Source: AWTP1-13 sp963797005 (GTDB lineage: Bacteria > Pseudomonadota > Alphaproteobacteria > Rhizobiales > Hyphomicrobiaceae). From it: a stretch of 64,000 nucleotides of DNA. The stretch is from positions 248,001 through 312,000 of the forward strand of contig CAWCOF010000011.1 of assembly GCA_963797005.1 (NCBI GenBank). Direction: 5' to 3'. The translations under genes and the position numbers were made by a program. Of this stretch, positions 8,483 to 16,628 are shown one piece after another. The notes under the pieces were generated by a model. The model saw only the letters and a list, made by a program, of their open reading frames with translations, did no database searches and was not told the origin of the DNA. Position 1 is the stretch's first letter. Each line of letters starts with the position of its first letter.

Positions 8483-9268
8483 CTAGAGTTGCAGGACACA
8501 GTAGACGTCACCGGAGTTTGCCTCGTGCGGAAGGCCCGCGATGTGTGCCGCCATCTCTGGCCCGGAGATCCAGCGGCCGAAGCTGAGCGCCTGGCTCTCG
8601 CCCAGCGCCAGGTCGAAGCCATGGCGCCCGAGCGAGGCTAGCCGATCGAGGCAGCGGAACGCCACGTCGCGCTGGATCGTGGTGAACTCGAAGGAAAGGG
8701 CCGCAAGCGGCGAGGTGAGACCCGCCAGCACCTGGTCCTCGAAGCCTTCCACGTCGATCTTGGCGAACGCCGGCGTACCGTATTTCGCGATCAGCTCATC
8801 GAGCGTGGTGCAGGGCACGGTGACGTCCTGGTCCCACACCTGACCTTCCCAGCCGCCGGCGCCGTCGGCCGCCGAGACGAACGCGGTCGAGGCGGTGGAG
8901 ACGGTGGGGTTGGCGGAATTGATCTTGAGCGTGACGTTGCCGGGTTGCGCCCCGCACGCCGCCTCGACCAGCACGATGTCTCCGTCTCCCTCATGGATCG
9001 CGCGGATGGCGCGCGCGCACAGCGGCTGCGGCTCGAGCGCCACGACGCGCGCGCCGAGCCGGCGGAAGCTCCCGGCGCGATCGCCGACATGGGCGCCGAT
9101 GTCGAAGGCGAGATCGCCGGCGCGCACGAAGCGGGCGTAGAGCGCATCCATCGCCGCGTCGCGCTGCGCGTCGCCGTAGTAGACGTCGAGGGAGCGCCGA
9201 AGAGATGCGAAAGCGGGATCAGCCTTGAGCTCGTTGACAGAGATTTGGATCGAGTCGTGATCTCGCAT
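8483..9268 (-). CDS. FkbM family SAM-dependent methyltransferase
   Basis: A 261-residue methyltransferase. The SAM site is LAFDIGAHVGDRAGSFRRLG followed by VVALEPQPLCARAI. The FkbM hallmark near the end, FAKIDVEGFEDQVLAGL, and the block SFEFTTIQRDVAFRCLDRL support the family. FkbM enzymes O-methylate sugars or small metabolites; the substrate is unknown here. The ATG at 9268 is chosen because the methyltransferase homology begins soon after it. It lies downstream of the Phd/PIN module on the same strand. Confidence 0.85.
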   Translation of the reverse strand: MRDHDSIQISVNELKADPAFASLRRSLDVYYGDAQRDAAMDALYARFVRAGDLAFDIGAHVGDRAGSFRRLGARVVALEPQPLCARAIRAIHEGDGDIVLVEAACGAQPGNVTLKINSANPTVSTASTAFVSAADGAGGWEGQVWDQDVTVPCTTLDELIAKYGTPAFAKIDVEGFEDQVLAGLTSPLAALSFEFTTIQRDVAFRCLDRLASLGRHGFDLALGESQALSFGRWISGPEMAAHIAGLPHEANSGDVYCVLQL

Positions 9269-9341
9269 TTGTTGAGTTTCGACGGTTACCCCGAGGACAA
9301 GCTGCCAGATGCTCGAGTCAACTTCATCGTGGTCCGGTTTC

Positions 9342-9728
9342 CTACCACACGACCTTGACGCCGAATGCCGCAAACATCGAATCGTTGGTCACCAGAGGCA
9401 AGTCCTCCAGGAGAGCCTGGGCGGCGAGCATGCGGTCGAACGGGTCCTTGTGGGATCCCTCCAGGCGGCCGGCGCGGCAGGCGTGCTCGACGGTGATCGC
9501 AAGCGGTTCGAAATGGTGCCGCGCCAGATAGCCGCTGAAGTCCTCGCACAACGCGCGTCCTGTCGGCAGCTTGCCGATGCGAACCTTGGTGCAAATCTCC
9601 CATGCGGAGGCTGCGCTGACGAGGACCGTATTGGCAGGATCGTCGATCTGCTCAGCGACGGTCGCGGGCAACGCGGAGCTATCGGAGAGCCACCAGAGCA
9701 GGACGCTGGTATCCAGCAGTATCTTCAC
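9342..9728 (-). CDS. PIN-domain ribonuclease toxin (VapC-like)
   Basis: A 128-residue PIN protein. The acidic metal-binding residues are visible in order: D6 in LLDTSVLLWWL, E in SAWEICTKVRIGKL, D in HKDPFDRMLAAQA and D in VTNDSMFAAFGVKVVW. The DPFDRMLAAQA and ending TNDSMFAAFGV are characteristic of the VapC group paired with Phd-type antitoxins. It starts at a GTG overlapping the antitoxin stop. Confidence 0.92.
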   Translation of the reverse strand: MKILLDTSVLLWWLSDSSALPATVAEQIDDPANTVLVSAASAWEICTKVRIGKLPTGRALCEDFSGYLARHHFEPLAITVEHACRAGRLEGSHKDPFDRMLAAQALLEDLPLVTNDSMFAAFGVKVVW

Positions 9729-9997
9729 GCGCTGTTCTTGTCGTCATCGCCAAAGCCGCACTCGTCATCAGAAAGCGGCTCGAAGAACTCGGGTCCGACC
9801 ACGAGTTGCCCCTTGAGAGCGTCACGCCCGCGGTAACTCTCGGCCCGCCCCTTTGGCCCAGTCGACGGCAAGGCGATGGGCGCCAGCTGAACCGCGGCCG
9901 CTTCGCTTGCCTCGATCACGATCTGCTCGCCGCCCAGGGCTCGTTTGACGAGGTCGGGCAGGTTCTGCTGGGCCTTTTCCAATGTGATTGTCGTCAT
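9725..9997 (-). CDS. Phd/YefM-type antitoxin
   Basis: A 90-residue antitoxin. The N-terminal dimerisation and DNA-binding part (TITLEKAQQNLPDLVKRAL, GEQIVIEASEAAAVQLAP) is the Phd/YefM pattern, and the acidic tail (PLSDDECGFGDDDKNSA) would bind the toxin. It overlaps the PIN toxin by four bases, making this the third complete toxin-antitoxin pair in the first 10 kb. Confidence 0.88.
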   Translation of the reverse strand: MTTITLEKAQQNLPDLVKRALGGEQIVIEASEAAAVQLAPIALPSTGPKGRAESYRGRDALKGQLVVGPEFFEPLSDDECGFGDDDKNSA

Positions 9998-10049
9998 GGC
10001 CGAGAGACTAGCACGCCGCGCTGAACGATGGGAGCCACCCTGGGCGGTG

Positions 10050-11848
10050 TCACCCCTTCACCGCCGATATCTCGCCCGGCGTCTCGAAATCCTCCGGGAT
10101 GCCGCACAGCCCGAGCCGCTGCAGGGCGCGGCCGAAGCGGGGATCGGCGGTCAGCACGGCGAAGGGGATGGCCAGCAGGTAGCCGGCGGTGAGCGGCAGG
10201 CTCCACCAGAACACCGCCGGGGCAATCGCCAGCAGCGCGCCGCAGACGATCACGCCGAACAGCGTCTGCGGCCATAGATTGCGAGCCGCATCCTCCCACG
10301 ACAGGTGCTGCGCGTCGCGCGACTGCCCGCCCCACACCACCGACTTCCCGAACAGGAGGCCGATCATGAAGATCGTGGTGCGGATGGTGGACACGGCACC
10401 TTGCAGGAACGAGAACACGAGCTCGATCGCCGCACTCGGGATGAACCGCAGCCAGCCGCCGTAGCGACGCAACACCGCCGCGGGTCAGCATGGCGTCGAG
10501 CAGGCCGGCGATCTTCGGCATCAGGTACATGGTGAAGAACGTGACGTAGAGGCCGATCGCCAGCGTGACGGGGAAGTCGGGCACCGCGCGTGCCTGCCAG
10601 GCCGCCAGCGGGCAGCAGCGCGATCATCAGCGTCCAGGCCGGAATGCCGATGAACATCAGGATCGCCCATACCAGCTGGAAGCGGCTCATGGCGTAGAGG
10701 CCCGGCAGATCGAGCAGCTTCAGGTACTGGATGTTGCCCTGGCACCAGCGCACGTCGCGGCGCGCGAACTCCAGCATGGTGGGCGGGTTCTCCTCCCAGC
10801 TGCCGCGCTCCTCGGGCAGCACGCGCACCTCGTAGCCGGCGCGGCGCATCAAGGTGGCCTCGACCTGGTCGTGGCTCAGCACATGCCCGCCCAGCGGTGG
10901 GGAGCCCGGCAGCATCGGCAGGTCGCACTCCTCGTGGAACGGCTTGATGCGCACCAGCGCGTTGTGCCCCCAGAAGGGCCCGCAGTCGCCAACCCACCAG
11001 GCCTGGCCCATGGTGTAGGAGCGCATGCCGTGGCGCATGCCGAACTGGAAGATGCGCGCGAACGCACTCGTCGAGGGCATGCCGACGACGAGGCTCTGCA
11101 GGATGCCGAGCTTGGGATGGGCCTGCATCATGCGCGTCAGCCGCACGATTTCGGGCCCCGACATGAGGCTGTCGGCATCGAGCGGCAGCATCAGCTGAAA
11201 GTCGCCGCCCCAGCGGGCGCAGAAGTCGCGCACGTTGCCGGCCTTGTAGGCTTTGTTCTCGGTGCGACGGCGATAGACGATGCGGTCGCGATCGGGATCG
11301 GCCTTGCGCCAGGCCTCGACGGCCAGCTCCTCGGCCGCGGCAGTCGCGGGATCGTTGGTGTCGCTCAGCACGAAATAGCTGAACGCCGCCCCCTCCCCGG
11401 TCGCATCGATGCTCGCCTTCGCCGTCTTGAGGCGCAGGATGGCACGGCCGGGGTCCTCATTGCGCAGGGTCATGAACACGGCCGTCCTGATGCGCAGCGG
11501 CACGGGCTCGTTGCCGGCGGCAGCAAAGGGCGCGACCTCGGCCATGGGATCGCGCTTGAAATGCAGGAGCCACAGGCCGATCAGCGCGTTCCAGAAGCCC
11601 AGCACCGTCCAGGGCGTGCCGACGGCAAAGCACAGGAACAGGATAAGATCCGTCAGGGTCCAGCCGCCCGTGCCCAGGATCACGCCGGCTGCCCACAGCA
11701 TGCCCGCGTAGGTGGCGACGTTCAGGGCAAACACGATCCGCCGCCGGCGCGTCAGCTCACCGATGGACTGGAGGCCGGTTGGTGTCGTAAGGCTCAGATG
11801 CGCCGGGGCGAGACCCAACGGCGGGGAGGTCTTGAGAGTTTCGGTCAT
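10050..11848 (-). CDS. opgH: glucans biosynthesis glucosyltransferase H (two frameshifts)
   Basis: Inner-membrane family 2 glucosyltransferase that makes the backbone of osmoregulated periplasmic glucans. Seen in order: two N-terminal membrane segments, the DTND region, the DADSLMSG site (DxD type), the acceptor block GPFWGHNALVR, the R..RWCQGNIQYL motif, then four further membrane segments. The reading frame changes twice. Near 10610 one extra C interrupts what would read LPLAAWQARAVPDFP, and near 10485 one extra base precedes LRRYGGWLRF. Protein similarity resumes directly after both, so sequence error is likelier than decay. OpgG is not adjacent. The gene diverges from the dehydrogenase gene at 11900. 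Confidence 0.85.
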
Positions 11849-11899
11849 GGAACCATCATCGACAGCCCGGCGCCAGGGCGCGCATAAGGCGCGCCTAAC

Positions 11900-12907
11900 A
11901 TGATAACGCGACCCTCCGTCGACAAGGTCCGCTCAGCTCGCGCCCTCTGGTATGCCAACAAGGGGGTGGTCGAGCTGCGGTCCGCACCATTGCCGCCGCC
12001 AAAGCCAGGCGAGGCCCGCGTTCGGGCGCTGTTCAGCGGCATCAGCCGCGGCACCGAGCGTTTGGTGTTCAACGGAAATGTCGGCCAGGGCGAGTGGGAG
12101 CGCATGCGCTGCCCCCTGCAGGAAGGGGCGTTCCCCTTCCCAGTCAAATACGGCTATTGCGCGACCGGAGTTGTAGAGGAAGGGCCGTCCGATCTCGTCG
12201 GCCGTGAGGTGTTCTGCCTGCACCCCCACCAGGACCATTTCAATGCGCCGGTGGAGGCGCTTACACCGATCCCGAAGGGCGTGCCATCGCGCCGGGCGAC
12301 CCTGGCCGCCAACATGCAGACCGCCCTCAATGCCCTATGGGACAGCGGCGCCGGGCCGGGGGACCGGATCCTCGTGGTCGGTGCCGGCGTGGTCGGACTG
12401 CTGGTGGCGGCGCTGGCCGCGCAGCTTCCCGGCGCCGAGGTGACCGCCGTCGATCCCGACCAGGGCCGCCGGCCGCTCGTGGAAGCCCTGGGCGCCGCCT
12501 ATGCGCGACCTCAGGATGCGCCGGGCGATGCCGACGTCGTCTTTCACACCAGCGCCACGGCCGCGGGTCTCGACACCGCCATCAAATGCGCCGGGTTCGA
12601 GGCGCACGGTTCTCGAGATGAGCTGGTACGGCGACAAGCCTGTTTCGGTGCACCTGGGCGGCGCCTTCCACAGCCGCCGGCTGCGGCTCGTCTCCTCCCA
12701 GGTGGGCCAGCGTCGCGGCGAGCCGGCGCGCGCGCTGGGACCATCGCCGCCGCAACGAGACCGCGTTGCGCCTGCTGGCAAAATCTGAGTTCGACCAGCT
12801 CGTGGCCGAGGAGATCGCCTTCGAGGACGCCCCGCGCGAGCTGCCCGCGCATCCTGGCACCGGACGCCGCGGGCCTCGCCCCCGTCATCCGCTACGCCCA
12901 AGCCTGA
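11900..12907 (+). CDS. zinc-type alcohol dehydrogenase-like protein (three frameshifts)
   Basis: Medium-chain dehydrogenase family, about 335 residues when read across breaks. The N-terminal GroES-like part shows FSGISRGTERLVF and KYGYCATGVV. The Rossmann site is DRILVVGAGVVGLLVAALAA. Three single extra bases break the C-terminal third: near 12600 (before TVLEMSWYGDKPV), near 12700 (before VAASRRARWDHRRR) and near 12846 (before RILAPDAAGLAPVIRYA). The usual zinc-binding Cys/His cluster is not obvious, as in other members linked with pterin-type genes. First of four codirectional genes with the PTPS, GT4 and methyltransferase genes; the PTPS start is 21 bases downstream. Confidence 0.82.
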   Translation: MITRPSVDKVRSARALWYANKGVVELRSAPLPPPKPGEARVRALFSGISRGTERLVFNGNVGQGEWERMRCPLQEGAFPFPVKYGYCATGVVEEGPSDLVGREVFCLHPHQDHFNAPVEALTPIPKGVPSRRATLAANMQTALNALWDSGAGPGDRILVVGAGVVGLLVAALAAQLPGAEVTAVDPDQGRRPLVEALGAAYARPQDAPGDADVVFHTSATAAGLDTAIKCAGFEAHGSRDELVRRQACFGAPGRRLPQPPAAARLLPGGPASRRAGARAGTIAAATRPRCACWQNLSSTSSWPRRSPSRTPRASCPRILAPDAAGLAPVIRYAQA

Positions 12908-12927
12908 CCCATCATGAGAGGTTCCTG

Positions 12928-13326
12928 ATGTACGCCGTCGAGGTGCGCGACCGGATCATGATCGCCCACAGCCTGCCCGATCCCTTCTTCGGCCCGGCGC
13001 AGAACATGCACGGCGCCACCTTCGTGGTCGACGTCGCCTTCTTCCGCGCGGAGCTGACCAAGCAGAACGTGGTGGTGGACATCGGCGCGGCGCTCGACGT
13101 GCTCAACAAGACCTTGAAGCCGCTGGCCTACCAGAACCTCGATGCGCTGCCCCAGTTCAAGGGCAAGCTGACGACGACGGAGTTCCTCTGCCGCTATGTG
13201 TTCGACGCCATGGCCAAGGCCGCCAAGGACGGCGCGCTCGGCGAGGACGGCAAAGGCCTCGCCAAGATCCGCGTCACCTTGCACGAGACCGATCTCGCCC
13301 GCGCCCTCTTCGAGGGACCGGTTTGA
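12928..13326 (+). CDS. 6-pyruvoyltetrahydropterin synthase / QueD-like protein, degenerate active site
   Basis: A 132-residue T-fold protein. H14 (MIAHSLPDPFFG) and H28 (NMHGATFVVDV) occupy two of the three zinc-ligand positions of this family, and VVDIGAALDVLNKTLKPLAYQNLD plus TTTEFLCRYVFDAM are the conserved helix and strand blocks. HETDLARA near the end gives the conserved His/Glu pattern. Odd points: the third zinc His of the HGH motif is Ala (A30), and the catalytic Cys position four residues before H28 is also Ala (A24). It is therefore probably not a standard QueD or PTPS. It sits between the dehydrogenase and a GT4 gene. Confidence 0.82.
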   Translation: MYAVEVRDRIMIAHSLPDPFFGPAQNMHGATFVVDVAFFRAELTKQNVVVDIGAALDVLNKTLKPLAYQNLDALPQFKGKLTTTEFLCRYVFDAMAKAAKDGALGEDGKGLAKIRVTLHETDLARALFEGPV

Positions 13327-13348
13327 TGCCTGGCAGACGCGGTCAACT

Positions 13349-13508
13349 CCCTCTCCCCGTAGTTCACGGGGAGAGGGTTGGGGTGAGGGGCAGATGCTTG
13401 CTCCAGCGTGCGCGGCTGCCCCTCACCCTGACCCTCTCCCCGCAAGCCCTCGGGCAATCTATGGGCAGTACGATCATGTGGAGAGCCCGAGGGCAAGCGG
13501 GGAGAGGG
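13349..13508. repeat. palindromic intergenic repeat, family A, copy 2 (interrupted)
   Basis: Same architecture as 8347-8465: CCCTCTCCCC hairpin, GGTGAGGGGCAG arm, spacer, CTGCCCCTCACC arm, second hairpin. The second hairpin is split by a 47-bp insert at 13447-13493. It occupies the space between the PTPS-like and GT4 genes. Confidence 0.85.
13447..13493. mobile_element. 47-bp nested palindromic element with CAAG flanks
   Basis: Perfect 9-bp terminal inverted repeats, CCCTCGGGC at the left and GCCCGAGGG at the right, enclose 29 bases. CAAG occurs directly on both sides (13443-13446 and 13494-13497). Removing the element and one CAAG restores exactly the hairpin seen uninterrupted at the end of copy 1 (loop GCAAGC). 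This is the footprint expected of a small mobile palindrome with a 4-bp target duplication, though no protein is encoded. Confidence 0.65.
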
Positions 13509-13528
13509 AATAGCTGCGGCATCTCACC

Positions 13529-14573
13529 ATGACCGCGGCCGTCTTCGCCATCCCCGGCGACATCGACCTGCCGACCGGCGGCTACACCTACGACCGTCGC
13601 GTCCTGGCGGCCCTGCCGGACCAGGGCATCGATGTGCGGCACCTGGAGCTGCCGGGCTCGTTCCCCGACCCCAGCGCGGCTGACCTCGCCGAGACGGAGG
13701 CCCTGCTAGCCGGCGTGGCCCACGCAGCGTCCTCCTCATCGACGGCCTCGCCTACGGCGCCATGCCGGCGGAGATCGTTCGCCGCTTTGCCGCGCCGATC
13801 GTCGCGCTCGTGCACCACCCGCTGTGCCTGGAAGCCGGCCTGTCGGAGCCGCGGCAGCGCGCGCTGCGCGCGTCCGAGACCGCGGCGCTCGCCCTGGCGC
13901 GCCGCGTCGTCACCACCAGCCGGACCACGGCGCGCACCCTGATCGCCGATTTCCGCGTGCCGGAGGCGATGATCACCGTCGCCGAGCCGGGCACCGAGCC
14001 AGCGCAACGCGCGCACGGCACAGGCACGCCGATCCAACTCCTCGCCGTCGGCGCCGTGGTGCCGCGCAAGGCCTACGACATCCTGGTGCGCGCGCTCGCC
14101 ACCCTCGAGGCCCACGACTGGCGGCTGACCATCGCCGGGCCAACCGACCGCAGCGCGGAGGCCTTGGCCAGTCTCCAGGCTGCCATTCGCGATACCGGGC
14201 TCGGCAATCGCATCAATCTGGTCGGGCCGCTGGATGCCGGCGAGCTCGACCGGCACTACGCTTCGCCGACATCTTCCTGATGCCGTCGCTCTACGAGGGC
14301 TACGGCATGGCGCTGGCCGAAGCGATGGCGCGGGGGCTGCCGATCGTCTCCACCACCGGCGGCGCCGCGGCCGAGACGGTGCCTGAAGCCGCGGCGATCA
14401 AGGTTGCGCCGGGTGACGAGGACGCCCTCGCCGCCGCGATCCACAACCTGCTTGCCGATCCCGCTCTGCGTTCGCGCATGGCGGATGCATCGTGGACCGC
14501 CGGCCAGAAGCTGCCGCGCTGGGAGGACACAGCGCGCATCATCGCGGGCGTCATCAGAGGAGTCGCATCGTGA
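13529..14573 (+). CDS. GT4 family glycosyltransferase (two frameshifts)
   Basis: GT-B fold glycosyltransferase, about 348 residues. The N-terminal domain has AIPGDIDLPTGGYTYDRRV and LLIDGLAYGAMPAEIV; the C-terminal donor domain has LLAVGAVVPRKAYDILVRAL and the GT4 motif FLMPSLYEGYGMALAEAMA with ARGLPIVSTTGGA. Two single-base losses break the frame, near 13718 (a missing G would give GVAHGSVLLIDG) and near 14262 (a missing G would give HYAFADIFLMPS). Third gene of the dehydrogenase/PTPS/GT4/methyltransferase run. Confidence 0.85.
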
Positions 14574-14601
14574 GTACTCTCCTGCCGCAAGCCGCCGAAG
14601 A

Positions 14602-14786
14602 CCTTCTCCCCTTGGGGAGAAGGTGCCCCGAAGGGGCGGATGAGGGGGCCTTCCCTCGCAACCAACTCCCCCCTCACCAGTTCGGCCGAATGACTTGCGG
14701 CCGCGCCTTCGAGGTCTTCCTTGGGGGACCGCCAATCGCGCGCGACCGCAAGTCATGGCCTCACGTCCTCTCCCCGAGGGGAGAGG
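14602..14786. repeat. composite palindromic repeat, family B, copy 1
   Basis: Outer hairpins (CCTTCTCCCC/GGGGAGAAGG and CCTCTCCCC/GGGGAGAGG) enclose a pair of inverted arms built on ATGACTTGCGG and CCGCAAGTCAT. The same composite occurs at 40424-40609 in the opposite orientation. It fills the gap between the GT4 and methyltransferase genes. Confidence 0.8.
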
Positions 14787-14829
14787 GGCGGATCGCGAGC
14801 GTTCAGACAGAGGCCTCGTGGGAGCGCAA

Positions 14830-15669
14830 ATGAGCGGGTTCAGCACGGCTTGGCTCGACCTGCGCGAGGCAGCGGATCATCGGGCGCGCAACAAGAAGCT
14901 CGCGCACGACCTTGCCCGCCATTTCGATGGCTGGCGACCCGTCACGGTGGTCGATCTGGGCTGCGGCACCGGCTCCAACCTGCGCGCCACCGCGCCGCTG
15001 CTGGGGCCGGAGCAGCACTGGACCTTGGTCGACATGGATCGGGCGCTGCTGGAAGCGGCCGTCACGCGTCTCACCGCCTGGGCCGACGGCGCCGACCGCC
15101 AGGGGGAGAAGCTGATCCTGTTCAAGGGCGCCAAGCGCATCACGGTCGAGTTTCGCGCCGCCGACCTGTCACGCGATCTCGAGGCAGCGCTCGGTCCCAA
15201 CGCCAACCTGGTGACGGCGTCGGCGCTCTTCGATCTGGTCTCGGCCGACTTCATCTCCCGGTTCGTTGCCGCCCTGGCCCGGCGCAAGTCGGCCTTCTAC
15301 ACGGTGCTCACCTACGACGGCGACCAGCGCTGGACACCCGAGCACGAAGCGGACGCAGCCCTGCTCGAGGCCTTCAACGCGCACCAGAAGCACGACAAGG
15401 GCTTCGGCCCTGCGGCCGGTCCGGACTCCGCCGATACCCTGAGCGAGGCCTTCAGCGCTGCCGGCTACGCGATCGAAGAGGGCGACAGCGCCTGGCGGCT
15501 GGAAGCGGACGATGCCGCGCTGATCGCCAACCTCGCCGCCGGCTTCGCCGACGCGGCCGCCGACACCGGCGCCGTCGACGCCGCCACGCTCGCGGGCTGG
15601 CGCGAGATCACCCGCACCGCCGCCGTCGTCGGCCACACCGACACGCTCGCCCTGCCACCCAAGTCTTAG
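14830..15669 (+). CDS. class I SAM-dependent methyltransferase
   Basis: A 279-residue methyltransferase. Motif I is VTVVDLGCGTGSNLRATAPL, followed by WTLVDMDRALLEAA. The region VTASALFDLVSADFISRFV and the tail AFYTVLTYDGDQRW are characteristic of a group found beside PTPS-like and GT4 genes. The start at 14830 follows a family B repeat. It is the fourth gene of the putative cluster and intact. Substrate unknown. Confidence 0.85.
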   Translation: MSGFSTAWLDLREAADHRARNKKLAHDLARHFDGWRPVTVVDLGCGTGSNLRATAPLLGPEQHWTLVDMDRALLEAAVTRLTAWADGADRQGEKLILFKGAKRITVEFRAADLSRDLEAALGPNANLVTASALFDLVSADFISRFVAALARRKSAFYTVLTYDGDQRWTPEHEADAALLEAFNAHQKHDKGFGPAAGPDSADTLSEAFSAAGYAIEEGDSAWRLEADDAALIANLAAGFADAAADTGAVDAATLAGWREITRTAAVVGHTDTLALPPKS

Positions 15670-15717
15670 TGCTTTGCCCACGTGTGCGGTTCAGTCGGGA
15701 ACAAGCGGCGCGGGCTC

Positions 15718-15877
15718 CCCTCCCCCTCGGGCCGAAGGCGCGTCTTCGACGACGCGGGGAGGGGTCGGGGGTGGGGGTAACTTCAAGCGGGCGGCGCGTG
15801 CGGTTTCACCCCACCCCTAACCCCTCCGTGTCATGGCGAAGCCATGCTAGCCATGCTTCGCATGGACGGGAGGGGAA
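15718..15877. repeat. palindromic intergenic repeat, family C
   Basis: CTCCCCTCCCC at the left end pairs with GGGAGGGGA at the right; inside are GGGGAGGGGTCGGGGGTGGG and its complement CCCCACCCCTAACCCCTCC, and a small hairpin (CATGGCGAAGCCATG region). It lies between the convergent methyltransferase and cytochrome b561 genes and may end both transcripts. Confidence 0.7.
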
Positions 15878-15921
15878 TGAGTTCCGCATGCCTCTCAGGT
15901 CGCATTCCGAATGTCCGGGCG

Positions 15922-16509
15922 CTAACCCAGCCGCCCCGCGCGTACCCACATGCGCCGCAGCACGCCGTCCCTGCGGATGACATAGTGGAACAGCGCCGCA
16001 CCGATGTGCATGCCGATCAGCAGCACGATGGCAATGGCGCCGATGAGGTGCCAGAAGAACACCCGCTCCGCCGCCCCCTCCTTCGGCGCCACGACGCCAG
16101 GCAGGTTGAACAGGCCGAAGACGTCGAGGGCGGGATAGAGCGAGATGCCGATATAGCCGAGCACCGGCACCACCAGCAGCGCGAGATAGAGCCCCCAATG
16201 GTTGAAATGGGCAGCGGCCTTCTGCCACCAGGCCAGCGTCGGCTCGTCGGGCGGGGCGCCGTGGCTCAGGCGGTAGTAGAGGCGCGCCAGCACCAGCAGG
16301 AAGACGACGATCCCGATCACCTTGTGCGAGCTGTAGAGCGCGTTGGTGAGGCCGTCCCAGACATTCATCATGTTGCCGCGGTAGGACATGTAGACCCCGA
16401 GCGGGATCTGCGTGAGGACGAGCAGCACCGTCCACCAGTGAAACCGGCGCGCCGTGACGCTGTAGGTGGGCTCGCCTGACGCATCGCCGCGGATGCTGTT
16501 GTCCGCCAT
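15922..16509 (-). CDS. cytochrome b561 family protein
   Basis: A 195-residue four-helix membrane cytochrome. Haem-ligand histidines are placed as expected: FHWWTVLLVLTQIPLG in helix 1, SSHKVIGIVVFLLVLARL in helix 2, HFNHWGLYLALLVVPVLGY in helix 3, FWHLIGAIAIVLLIGMHIGA in helix 4. These proteins move electrons across the inner membrane, often from quinol to periplasmic partners. The ATG at 16509 is chosen because the helix 1 homology starts close after it. Confidence 0.92.
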   Translation of the reverse strand: MADNSIRGDASGEPTYSVTARRFHWWTVLLVLTQIPLGVYMSYRGNMMNVWDGLTNALYSSHKVIGIVVFLLVLARLYYRLSHGAPPDEPTLAWWQKAAAHFNHWGLYLALLVVPVLGYIGISLYPALDVFGLFNLPGVVAPKEGAAERVFFWHLIGAIAIVLLIGMHIGAALFHYVIRRDGVLRRMWVRAGRLG

Positions 16510-16628
16510 CTCACACTCCCGGGTTGGTCCGATCACCGTCCGCGACGAATAGTCGATCCTCGTTGCGGGACGATGGCACCAAGGACAAGGGGCAGTGTGC
16601 CCATTGCCCAAGGCGGCGGCTATAGGGC

